This document shows positions 17,751 through 26,026 of a DNA stretch of 64,000 nucleotides, one piece after another. How positions within the stretch are numbered: the stretch's first letter is position 1; each line of letters starts with the position of its first letter. Origin of the DNA: an uncultured Anaerobiospirillum sp. (lineage in GTDB: Bacteria; Pseudomonadota; Gammaproteobacteria; Enterobacterales; Succinivibrionaceae). The stretch lies in contig CALXNA010000012.1 in NCBI GenBank assembly GCA_944389615.1, positions 20,899 to 84,898 on the forward strand, in the 5' to 3' direction. Below the pieces are notes generated by a model. It saw nothing but the letters and a program-made list of their open reading frames with translations. It made no database searches and was not told the DNA's origin. A program made the position numbers and the translations under genes.

Positions 17751-18536
17751 GTGCAGGTCAAAACGTTATGGCCGAAGGCGGTGGGCTTAGGGGCATTACT
17801 GGCGTTAGGAGCCACCGGCGCCGCAGCTGACGAGGCCACTTTGCAGCGCCAGATTACAGCGCAACAAAACCAGATCTATCAGCTGCAACAAGACATTGCC
17901 GCGCTGCGCGGTGAACTCGAGCAGCTGCGCTACTTAAGCAGCCGCCAAGGCACCGCCATGGCCGCTGCGGTTCTGCCCTCAGCGCAGCCGGTGGTAAGTC
18001 AGCCGAGCACCGTGCAAAGCGTCGCTGGGGTCAACGGCATGGCAGGTCCCGTCACCCCCATGGGCAATGACAATTTGGCTAGCAGCCGCAATCAAGCGCA
18101 GGTCGCGCAGCCTGCTCAGCCCGCTCAAACCACCACGGGCAATACCATTGCCCTGCGTGGGGTCGATGCCACGGCTCAGCAGGCCTATAACGCCGCCTAT
18201 GCCTGTGTGCAGCGCAATGATTTGCAAGGTGCGCAGACCGCCTTTAAGAGCTATGTGGAGACCTATCCTGACAATGCCTTAACCCCGAATGCGTGGTATT
18301 GGTTAGGTCAGGTGCAGTACCAACAGGCGATCTACGACCAAGCCCGCTTGAGCTTCTTGAACGTCGCGCGCTTCAATGACTCGCAGAAGCGTCCTGATGC
18401 CTTGTACAAGCTTGGCATGATCAGCAAGTTCATCGGCGAGCAGGATAAGGCCACGCGCTACTTCCAGCTGGTAATCCAGTCTTATCCTAATGATGCGGCT
18501 GCGACCTTAGCGAGCCGCGAATTGCAGCGCCAATAG
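17751..18536 (+). CDS. cpoB: Cell division coordinator CpoB (YbgF)
   Basis: A 261-residue periplasmic protein. It has a signal peptide ending GATGAAADEA, an N-terminal coiled coil (LQRQITAQQNQIYQLQQDIA) that trimerises in E. coli CpoB, a Gln/Ala-rich linker, and a C-terminal TPR domain (YNAAYACVQRNDLQGAQTAF; NAWYWLGQVQYQQAIYDQAR). CpoB links peptidoglycan synthesis at the septum with Tol-driven outer-membrane constriction. The GTG at 17751 is preferred because AAGGAG is 8 nt upstream; the GTG at 17742 overlaps that site. In many genomes the gene ends the tol-pal cluster; here tol and pal are not beside it. Confidence 0.92.
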   Translation: MQVKTLWPKAVGLGALLALGATGAAADEATLQRQITAQQNQIYQLQQDIAALRGELEQLRYLSSRQGTAMAAAVLPSAQPVVSQPSTVQSVAGVNGMAGPVTPMGNDNLASSRNQAQVAQPAQPAQTTTGNTIALRGVDATAQQAYNAAYACVQRNDLQGAQTAFKSYVETYPDNALTPNAWYWLGQVQYQQAIYDQARLSFLNVARFNDSQKRPDALYKLGMISKFIGEQDKATRYFQLVIQSYPNDAAATLASRELQRQ

Positions 18537-18547
18537 CAGCGCCCAGA

Positions 18548-18584
18548 GGCGCTGCGCGCTCAGCGCAAGGCGCGCGTGAGCGCC
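18548..18584 (+). other. GC-rich stem-loop after cpoB
   Basis: Outer arms GGCGCT/AGCGCC with GCGCGC pairing inside, starting 12 nt after the cpoB stop. It may limit readthrough or protect the 3' end; no T-run follows. Confidence 0.35.
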
Positions 18585-18799
18585 GGAGGGCGTAAGCGCT
18601 GGAGCGCCTGCATCTTATACGTAAGCGCCAGGGAAGGAGCGCGCAGCAAGGCCCAGCGGCCCAAGCCGCGCGCTTTTGGCACTGGCCGCGCGCCTTGTCG
18701 TAGCACGGTAATACGGGGTGGGCGCGGCGCGCGCACGGGTTTGTTTTGTGGTCAGCGGCGGTACGTTGCGGCCTTACTTGATCGGGCAGAGGGGCAATC

Positions 18800-20629
18800 G
18801 TGAGTGTCGATCTAGCAACTTCTTCACTTAAGCGCATGCTCTTAGCGCTAGGTCGCGGCGTCGTATTGGCCGTACTTGGCCTACTGCTCACCTCGTGCGC
18901 CTCCGACAATGATCTGCCCACCTACGAGGTCTTGGTCACCGATCCGGTATCCTTTGAGGTCAATGGTATCTCCGGGGAGCTGCTGACCAATGTCGAAGCG
19001 CACTTGAATGCGATGGCGGTGATCTCCAAAAAGCGTGTCTTCTTCTATCGCCGTGAAATCGAGGAGACTGCGCGCCGCGCCCTGCGCGCCTATGGCTACT
19101 ACCATCCGAGCATTGAGATCAAGATGCCGGCGCGTGACAACGAGAGCGATCGCGTGGTGCACCTGACCATTGCCCAAGGCAAGCCGTTGTACGTGCGCTA
19201 CTGCACCATGGAGATCTTAGGTGACGGTGCCCAGTACCAAGTCTTCAATGATCTGCTCGCGCAGAGCCAGATCAAGTCGTACGCCATCTTAAACCACGGT
19301 GCCTATGAGGATCTCAAGAACAAGATCCACCAAAACGCCTTGGCCTTAGGCATGTTTGACGGGCGCTTCATTTCCTCGCGCATCATGGTTTACCAAGACC
19401 AGAACATGGCCGACATTGAGCTCATCTACGACAGCGGTAAGCGCTATCGCTTCGGCACCATCACCATGGATGAGGAGACGCAAAAGCTCTACCGGCCATC
19501 ACAGACCCTGCAAAACTTCCACGAAGGCGACGAGTTTGCCACCAGCACGGTCAACTCCTTTGTCTCCGCACTCAACCAGACCAATTACTACAACGCAGTC
19601 GACGTGCGCCCCAACACCGATGAGCTCAAGGACTACACCGTGCCGGTGGAGATGCATCTTGAGCGGCGCCCCAACAATCTGATGCGCCTTGGTGTCGGTT
19701 ACAACACCGATGAGGGCCTGCGCCTACTCGCCGAGTGGAATAAGCCGCTGCTCAACGATCGCGGTGACTCCTTGGCCATGCTCACCACCTTGACCTTAGA
19801 GACGCAGGAGGCGCAGTTTATCTACAAGATCCCGCGCAAAAACCCGAATCTTGATTACTACACCTTAAACGCCTCGCAGGCCCACACCGAGCTCAACGAC
19901 ACCAACAGCAACCGCTCGCAGCTCGCGGCTCACTACATTGCCAATATGACCGGCAACTGGCGTCGTGACTACGCGCTGCGCCTTGAGTATGAGGACTACT
20001 CCCAAGGCAGCGAAGATGGCTATGCCTTAAACTTGATCCCGGCGGTCAAGTTCACGCGCCGTGAGAGCTCAGGTGGCTTTGACCCCAGCCGCGGCTATTC
20101 CCTGTCGCTTGAGGCCTTAGGCGCCAGCTCAGCTTGGGGCAGCGATAACGACTTTGTCCAAATCAACGCCCTCTATCGTGGCCAGATCGCCCCGACCGAC
20201 AATACGCGCTTCCTGTTTCGGCTCGAGCAGGGCGCGACCTTCGGCCCGGATTCTTTAGTGGTACCGCCGAGCCTGCGCTACTTTGCCGGTGGTGACAACT
20301 CCATTCGTGGCTTTAACTACCGCTCGCGCGCGCCGCATCAGACTGACGGCAGCGGCTTAAAGGGTGCGCGTTACATCACTACGGGTACGGTGGAGTTCCA
20401 ATTCCCGTGCGGCATCACCAACTCGCGCTTGGCGCTGTTCTTGGATGCGGGCCTTGCCACCGATAACTACGATTCCGATGTCAGCGACAACCTGCTCTAT
20501 GGCCCGGGTATCGGCTATCGTTTCCTCTCGCCTTATGGCATCGTGCGAGTTGATATCGCCATGGGCATTCAGCGCAACAGCGATGAACGCGATTACAACC
20601 TCCACTTCGCCTTCGGTCCGGAGTTCTAG
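18800..20629 (+). CDS. tamA: Translocation and assembly module outer-membrane protein TamA
   Basis: A 609-residue Omp85-family protein. After a signal sequence, three POTRA domains (about residues 45-300) lead to a 16-strand barrel ending FAFGPEF. Signature segments include RYFAGGDNSIRGF (the Omp85 R-G-F motif of L6) and GPGIGYRFLSPYGIVRVDIAMG. TamA works with TamB in moving lipids or folding certain outer-membrane proteins. The signal ends LLLTSC-A, which fits a lipobox; lipidation is not usual for TamA. The GTG start has GAGGGG upstream. tamB begins 2 nt after the stop. Confidence 0.93.
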   Translation: MSVDLATSSLKRMLLALGRGVVLAVLGLLLTSCASDNDLPTYEVLVTDPVSFEVNGISGELLTNVEAHLNAMAVISKKRVFFYRREIEETARRALRAYGYYHPSIEIKMPARDNESDRVVHLTIAQGKPLYVRYCTMEILGDGAQYQVFNDLLAQSQIKSYAILNHGAYEDLKNKIHQNALALGMFDGRFISSRIMVYQDQNMADIELIYDSGKRYRFGTITMDEETQKLYRPSQTLQNFHEGDEFATSTVNSFVSALNQTNYYNAVDVRPNTDELKDYTVPVEMHLERRPNNLMRLGVGYNTDEGLRLLAEWNKPLLNDRGDSLAMLTTLTLETQEAQFIYKIPRKNPNLDYYTLNASQAHTELNDTNSNRSQLAAHYIANMTGNWRRDYALRLEYEDYSQGSEDGYALNLIPAVKFTRRESSGGFDPSRGYSLSLEALGASSAWGSDNDFVQINALYRGQIAPTDNTRFLFRLEQGATFGPDSLVVPPSLRYFAGGDNSIRGFNYRSRAPHQTDGSGLKGARYITTGTVEFQFPCGITNSRLALFLDAGLATDNYDSDVSDNLLYGPGIGYRFLSPYGIVRVDIAMGIQRNSDERDYNLHFAFGPEF

Positions 20630-20631
20630 CC

Positions 20632-23600
20632 ATGGCATCAGCTGACGATAAGAAAGTAGAGACCAGCGTAGCTCCGGCCCCGGCTCAGAGCGCAGCCAAG
20701 GCGACAAGCAAGGCGGAGCGTAAGGCTGCGCGCAAGGCGCGCCCACACCGGCGCTGCTGGTGTGTCATCAAGCTCGGTGTCGCAGCCATCGCCTGCTTCT
20801 TGGTCGCGCTTGCGGGCCTGCTCTACTACGTGCTTGGCACAACCTCGGGCGCGCGCCAAGCGCTGCGCATCGCCCAAGAATTTATCCCGCAGTCGATCAT
20901 CATCGATACCACGATTGAGTCCGGCTCGGTCTATGAGGGCTTGGTGCTAGGCAAGACCTTGGTCGACATCAAGGACGTGGTCGCGATCAGCGCCGATGAC
21001 TTGGTATTGCACTACGATTTGATGCAGCTGCTTGAGCCCGAGCGCCTGTTTAAGGTCAAGGAGCTGACCTCATCGCACCTGACCGTGGCCTTATCGGACG
21101 CCATCTTTGCGCCTAAGCCTGAGGTGCCCGCAGAGCCGTCGAGCGAGCCATTTCGTTTGATTTTCCCAGTCGGAATCGACATCGATCGCTTCTTAGTTAC
21201 GGACTTCAACTTCACCTCGCAGCTCGTCGATGTTGGCTTAGCCCAGCTCGACTCGGTGCTCTGGGCCCGTGCCGATAACCTCGGGGTGCGGCAGGCCGTA
21301 GTAGATCAGGTCACGGTGCACCTGAAGAATCAGGATGATGTCGCGGCCGATAAGGCTGAGGCTCAGGCCGCAGATAAGTTCGATGAGAGCTTGGCGCTCT
21401 CCGTTGATGGCACCATTACGCCGCTGACAGATCTTGAAGGCACGGTCAACGCGGTGGTGCGCGCAGCCCAAGAGGGTAAGTCGGTGGAGATGGTGGTAGT
21501 GCGCGAGCATGAGCAGGCGCAAGCGGCCGCCACCGAAAAGGACATCCTGCGTGCGCTTAAGCCAAACTTTACGCCTGAGAGCGTACAGGCGGTGGCTGCG
21601 GCCAAGAAGGCCAATGCCCAGACCTTCTCCGATCCTGAGGACTTTGCCGCGGCCATGGAGTCGGCCTTGCTCAACAACACCGCGGCTCCCGCTTGGGTCA
21701 ATGAGCATCCGGCCATTCACGATCCACGTGTCAGCCAGTTTAGTGCGGGGCCAAGCGCTACTGCGTCCAGCGCTACTACGTCCAGCGTTGAGCCCGCAAC
21801 CGGTGCAGCGGCTGGTGCTAATGCAACTGGTGTTACTGCGGCTGGTGCTAATGTAACTGGTGTTACTGCGGCAGGCGCTACTGCGTCCGATGCTACTGCG
21901 GCTGGGGGTGCGGCCTTGTCGGATGCAGCCCCCGCGGCCGGAGCTGACCGCTATGAGCAGCAATTGCTCGCGGCAGCAAGCTCTGCGGCGACGCAACCGG
22001 CCCATCTGACCAATGCACCGAGTGCCACCCCGCTCGCCGGGGCGGGCGCGGCGGTGGCGGCGCCGGATCATGAGGCGGCGCAGCGTGAGCTCGTCGGCAT
22101 TGCGGTGGGCGATGCCCCGGTCAAGTCCATCGTCAAGGAGTTTGGCTCGGGTAATGGCGCTATTGAGCCGCTGCCGACCATTGTGCTGCCGTTTAACCTT
22201 GAGGTGGGGAGCTTTGTCATCAAGCAAGGCCGCTACTACATGCAGGGCTTTGACACCCAAGAGTTTGATGTCGCCTTAAAGGATGGCACGTGGTACGACA
22301 CCAAGCTCAAGGTCGGCTCCTTTGACCTCAAGCATGAGTTTGGCGAAGCGCAGCTCTTGGCCGAGCTTGATTTCTCGCAGTACTTTGCGCTCAACGTCAA
22401 GCTCACCGGCCAAGGCTATCAAAACGACGCGACTCATGACTTCTTGCAAGGCCTGCTCTATGGCTTGACGGGCGATATCACGGTCTCAGGTGACCTCACA
22501 GACTTAACTGCCTTAGCGCAGGTCAATTTGGGCGGTGCCACCACCTTAAAGGCTCATGCCAATCTGCTCTCGGGCGCGTTGCCGGTGATGGTCGAGCTCA
22601 AGGCGCGGGACTTTACCTACCCGATCTTCGGTGAGCCGCTGGTCAATGTGCAGGCGGTCGACTTTAGCGGCGCAGGCAACTTGGTCGATGGCGTCGATGT
22701 TAACCTTGAGGCTAAGGTCACAGGCTTTGACTTCCATGATGTTAAGACCAAGCTCAGCGCCCAGATGTCCTATGAGAAGACCCATATCGAATACTTCACG
22801 GTCGCGGGCACTTACTTAGATGAGAAGCTCGCGGCTGATGTCTCCGGTGACTTCTTCTATGGCAAGCTCTTAGGCGTCGATGCTAAGGTCTACGCTCAAG
22901 TTAAAGACGCTGGTTTCATCTCGCCGCTCCTTGCCGGCCCATTGATGGTTGATGGCGACCTCGTGGCCATCATGAATCAAAACGATAAGGCTAAGAGTGC
23001 CTTTTCGGTGGCCAGTCAACCGGTCTACCTTGAGTATCGCATTCCTAAGACCTCGGTGATGTTAGAGGACTTCGATGCCGACACCATTGAGGCGCGCTTA
23101 TTGAGCTCCGTAAAGGCCGGTAGTACCGAGTTTAAGTCGGAGGCGACGCCGACCGCAGGCGGAGACGGTCTTGAAGGGAGCAGCTACCATGAAGTGACCC
23201 ACGAGGCGACCGACTCGGCGGTACAGGCGATTGTCGCGGGCAAGAATTTGGCGGTGGTGCGTCCGCTCAAGAAGCAGGATCTGCTGGCCGGTGGCGTGCC
23301 TGATGGCCCCCAAGATCTGCTCATCACCCCTGATGAGTATGTTGAGGCGGTGCGCTTTGGCACCTACGACGCGGGCCTCAACCAAGACGAGGTCAGTGCC
23401 TTGCTCGCGAGCACTTCGCTTGACGGCGTGGTGACCGACGAGGACTTGGCCCAATTTACCGTGGACGGCGCTCCGGCCGAGCCGACCTTCTTACAGAGCC
23501 TCTTTAACAACGATCTGCCTGAGGTCATGACCAACATCCGCCATATCAATGGCGAACTCTACTTTAACGGCCAAAAGACCACGATTGCGATCAAGGACAT

Positions 23601-25863
23601 TGTGGGTGACCTGCACCAAGGCTTTAGAGTGGAGCTCTTGCGCGTCACGCAGGGGCAGAACATGGTGCTGGCCGAAGGTCAGATCACCGAGAAGGGCGCA
23701 GACTTAAACACCATTGTCGATGTCCAAGACTTCTCGACCTTAGTGCCGAATCTGCAAGGCTCGCTCTCGGCTTACTTGATGAGCTCAGGCTCGATCCATG
23801 ATCTCAACTTTGAGCTCTCCGGCAGCGCCCCGCTCATCCGCACCGGTGACGTACGCGTGCGCAAGCTGGTCTTCAACTCATCCTTTAACATGCAGACCCG
23901 GGCCTTGAACTTCACCGCTATGGCCGATCGAGTGCGCCTCGTGAAGGGCATGGCGGCCAATCGCCAGTGCTTTATCGATCTCTCGGGCACGCCGCTGCGC
24001 CACAATCTCTCGGCTAACTGCGGTGGTGCCACCGCAGGCTACATCAGCATCGATGGCAGCTTGGATCTGCAAAACCAGTACTACAACGCCAACTTGCTCG
24101 AGATGTATTTGAGCACTGAGTCGGCCGGTGCCTTGTCGCTGTCCAATCCGGTCTATGTCAGCCTTGCGCTCTCGGATATGAGCGGCACGGTCTCGCCGGT
24201 GGAGCTGCGCGGTGAAATCGGCCAAGTGAACCTGTCCGAGACCGTCTTCTCCTCGGCTTATACCGAGAGTCACTTGGTGGTATCGCAGTTTAACTTGAGC
24301 TCGCTCAGTGACTTTTTCCCTGAGGGCGTGCGCATGATGGTGCCGCTCGATGTCATGGCCGATGTCGTGATCGACCGCGGTAACCCGGATATCACTTTGA
24401 ATGTCTCCAGTGCTGAAGGCGCGATCTTCTCGACGGTGGGCGCCGGTATCGTCTATGACAGCTTGAACTTTGACAGCCGCCTGACCAAGGCCTATCTCCA
24501 CAATAAGCTTGAGGTGCAGCTGCGCCATGAGCGCGGTGCCATCCTCTCGGAGATTACGGTGACCGACCCGATGGGCGCAGGTAAGCTCTCAGGTGACTTT
24601 AAGATCATCGACTTTGACTTACAGTCCATCTCCAACATCGGCCAGAGCTTCAATGAGCTCAAGGGCTTGACCAATGTCGACGCGACCTTCGGTGGCACCT
24701 TGACCCAGCCTTTGGTCTTCGGTGCGATTAATGCGAGCGGTAGCGCCATTCCGCGCTACGATGTGGGCCAAATCAACGACTTTAACTTCGACCTCGCCTT
24801 AAACGGCCAGCAAGGCGTCTTGAACGGCTCGGTGGTGCTCAATGACAAGGAGTTGCAACTTAAGGGCAACCTTGATTGGTCGCAAGGCGCGCACGGCGAC
24901 CTGACCGCCCACGCGCGCGACCTGCCGATCTTCTTGGTGGGCTATGGCAGCGCCAGCACCAATCTGGACGCGCAGGTCACCTTGGGCGAGATCTTGGATA
25001 TCACGGGTACGGTCGAGATTCCGCGTGCCCAGATTGCGGTCAACGATGTCAGCTCGAGCGGTACCTCGGTCTCAGGCGATGAGATCTTAGTCCCCGAATC
25101 AGGCACCCAAGCCTTGATGGCTCAAGAGCCGAGCAACTTCAAGAGTGCCATGGCGCTCAAGGTCGCGCTCGGCGATGACGTGCGCTTTAAGGCCATGGGC
25201 ATGGTCGATGGGCGCTTGGGCGGTGGACTTAACATCACCAAGCGCGTCAACGATAACAGTATCCGCGCCTTCGGTGAGATCAACATCATCGATGGCGAAG
25301 CGGACATCTATGGCCGTCGCTTTAACTTCGATACTGCGCGCGTGATCTTCAACAATGAGATCGCCAATCCAAGCCTCAACATTGAGGTGGTCGCCGATGA
25401 GGACGCCATCGATGATGATGTCCAAGTAGGCGTGCGCGTCACCGGCACCGCCAGCGCCCCGGACATCGCGCTCTTCTCTAAGCCTAACATGTCGCAAAAC
25501 GAGATCCTCTCGTATATCCTCTATGGCCATGGCTTGGATAAGAACGTACTCCAGCAGGACTCCAATAACTCCAACCTGCTCTTAGGCCTCGGTATGTCTG
25601 GCATCTCGGGCCTTGCCACCGGCATTGCTGAGTCCTTTGGTGTGCGTGACGTCCAGTTCAACACCGAAGGCTCTGGCGATGAAATGCAGGTCGCCGTCCA
25701 AGGCTACATCACGCGGCGTCTGCGCCTGTCCTATGGCTACGGCATCTTCTCGACTATCGGTGAGTTCAAGCTGCGCTACGAGCTCATTGATTCCCTCTAC
25801 GTGGAGTTCATCTCGGCGCTCAATCAAACGGTCGACCTGATCTACAGCTTCGACTTTGACTAA
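20632..25863 (+). CDS. tamB: Translocation and assembly module inner-membrane protein TamB
   Basis: A 1743-residue AsmA/TamB-type protein. A basic cytoplasmic N-terminus (KAERKAARKARPHRR), one membrane helix (VAAIACFLVALAGLLYYVL) and a very long periplasmic beta-groove end in the DUF490 domain (GDVRVRKL...; DDVQVGVRVTGTASAPDIAL; LRLSYGYGIFSTIGEFKLRY). TamB bridges both membranes and is implicated in phospholipid transport with TamA. E. coli TamB has 1259 residues; the excess here lies mostly in two insertions, including a Thr/Ala/Gly-rich block (about residues 365-480) with three 30-bp tandem units at 21811-21900. Confidence 0.93.
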   Translation: MASADDKKVETSVAPAPAQSAAKATSKAERKAARKARPHRRCWCVIKLGVAAIACFLVALAGLLYYVLGTTSGARQALRIAQEFIPQSIIIDTTIESGSVYEGLVLGKTLVDIKDVVAISADDLVLHYDLMQLLEPERLFKVKELTSSHLTVALSDAIFAPKPEVPAEPSSEPFRLIFPVGIDIDRFLVTDFNFTSQLVDVGLAQLDSVLWARADNLGVRQAVVDQVTVHLKNQDDVAADKAEAQAADKFDESLALSVDGTITPLTDLEGTVNAVVRAAQEGKSVEMVVVREHEQAQAAATEKDILRALKPNFTPESVQAVAAAKKANAQTFSDPEDFAAAMESALLNNTAAPAWVNEHPAIHDPRVSQFSAGPSATASSATTSSVEPATGAAAGANATGVTAAGANVTGVTAAGATASDATAAGGAALSDAAPAAGADRYEQQLLAAASSAATQPAHLTNAPSATPLAGAGAAVAAPDHEAAQRELVGIAVGDAPVKSIVKEFGSGNGAIEPLPTIVLPFNLEVGSFVIKQGRYYMQGFDTQEFDVALKDGTWYDTKLKVGSFDLKHEFGEAQLLAELDFSQYFALNVKLTGQGYQNDATHDFLQGLLYGLTGDITVSGDLTDLTALAQVNLGGATTLKAHANLLSGALPVMVELKARDFTYPIFGEPLVNVQAVDFSGAGNLVDGVDVNLEAKVTGFDFHDVKTKLSAQMSYEKTHIEYFTVAGTYLDEKLAADVSGDFFYGKLLGVDAKVYAQVKDAGFISPLLAGPLMVDGDLVAIMNQNDKAKSAFSVASQPVYLEYRIPKTSVMLEDFDADTIEARLLSSVKAGSTEFKSEATPTAGGDGLEGSSYHEVTHEATDSAVQAIVAGKNLAVVRPLKKQDLLAGGVPDGPQDLLITPDEYVEAVRFGTYDAGLNQDEVSALLASTSLDGVVTDEDLAQFTVDGAPAEPTFLQSLFNNDLPEVMTNIRHINGELYFNGQKTTIAIKDIVGDLHQGFRVELLRVTQGQNMVLAEGQITEKGADLNTIVDVQDFSTLVPNLQGSLSAYLMSSGSIHDLNFELSGSAPLIRTGDVRVRKLVFNSSFNMQTRALNFTAMADRVRLVKGMAANRQCFIDLSGTPLRHNLSANCGGATAGYISIDGSLDLQNQYYNANLLEMYLSTESAGALSLSNPVYVSLALSDMSGTVSPVELRGEIGQVNLSETVFSSAYTESHLVVSQFNLSSLSDFFPEGVRMMVPLDVMADVVIDRGNPDITLNVSSAEGAIFSTVGAGIVYDSLNFDSRLTKAYLHNKLEVQLRHERGAILSEITVTDPMGAGKLSGDFKIIDFDLQSISNIGQSFNELKGLTNVDATFGGTLTQPLVFGAINASGSAIPRYDVGQINDFNFDLALNGQQGVLNGSVVLNDKELQLKGNLDWSQGAHGDLTAHARDLPIFLVGYGSASTNLDAQVTLGEILDITGTVEIPRAQIAVNDVSSSGTSVSGDEILVPESGTQALMAQEPSNFKSAMALKVALGDDVRFKAMGMVDGRLGGGLNITKRVNDNSIRAFGEINIIDGEADIYGRRFNFDTARVIFNNEIANPSLNIEVVADEDAIDDDVQVGVRVTGTASAPDIALFSKPNMSQNEILSYILYGHGLDKNVLQQDSNNSNLLLGLGMSGISGLATGIAESFGVRDVQFNTEGSGDEMQVAVQGYITRRLRLSYGYGIFSTIGEFKLRYELIDSLYVEFISALNQTVDLIYSFDFD
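21811..21900. repeat. 30-bp in-frame tandem repeat in tamB
   Basis: Three consecutive 30-bp units (21811, 21841, 21871). The first two differ at one base; the third is diverged. They encode a Gly-Ala-Thr-Val-rich decapeptide repeat in a periplasmic insertion. Confidence 0.88.
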
Positions 25864-26026
25864 GCCCGCCGCAGTGCAGGCTCCTGCGTCCGCAGGCTCG
25901 CCAACCGGCGCCCGCCGCGCCTGGCAACAAGCGCCTCGCGGACGCGGCGGCAGCTTGGCGCAAAAGATGCCTGAGGGGGCAAAGTGCGCGATAATAGCAA
26001 GGTGCTAAGTTGCAAGGAGAGATGAC

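Noticed and set aside
21238..22260. 340-residue minus-strand open frame inside tamB
   Set aside because: It is antisense to a clear TamB coding frame; Arg/His/Ser-rich composition and no ribosome site mark it as a shadow.
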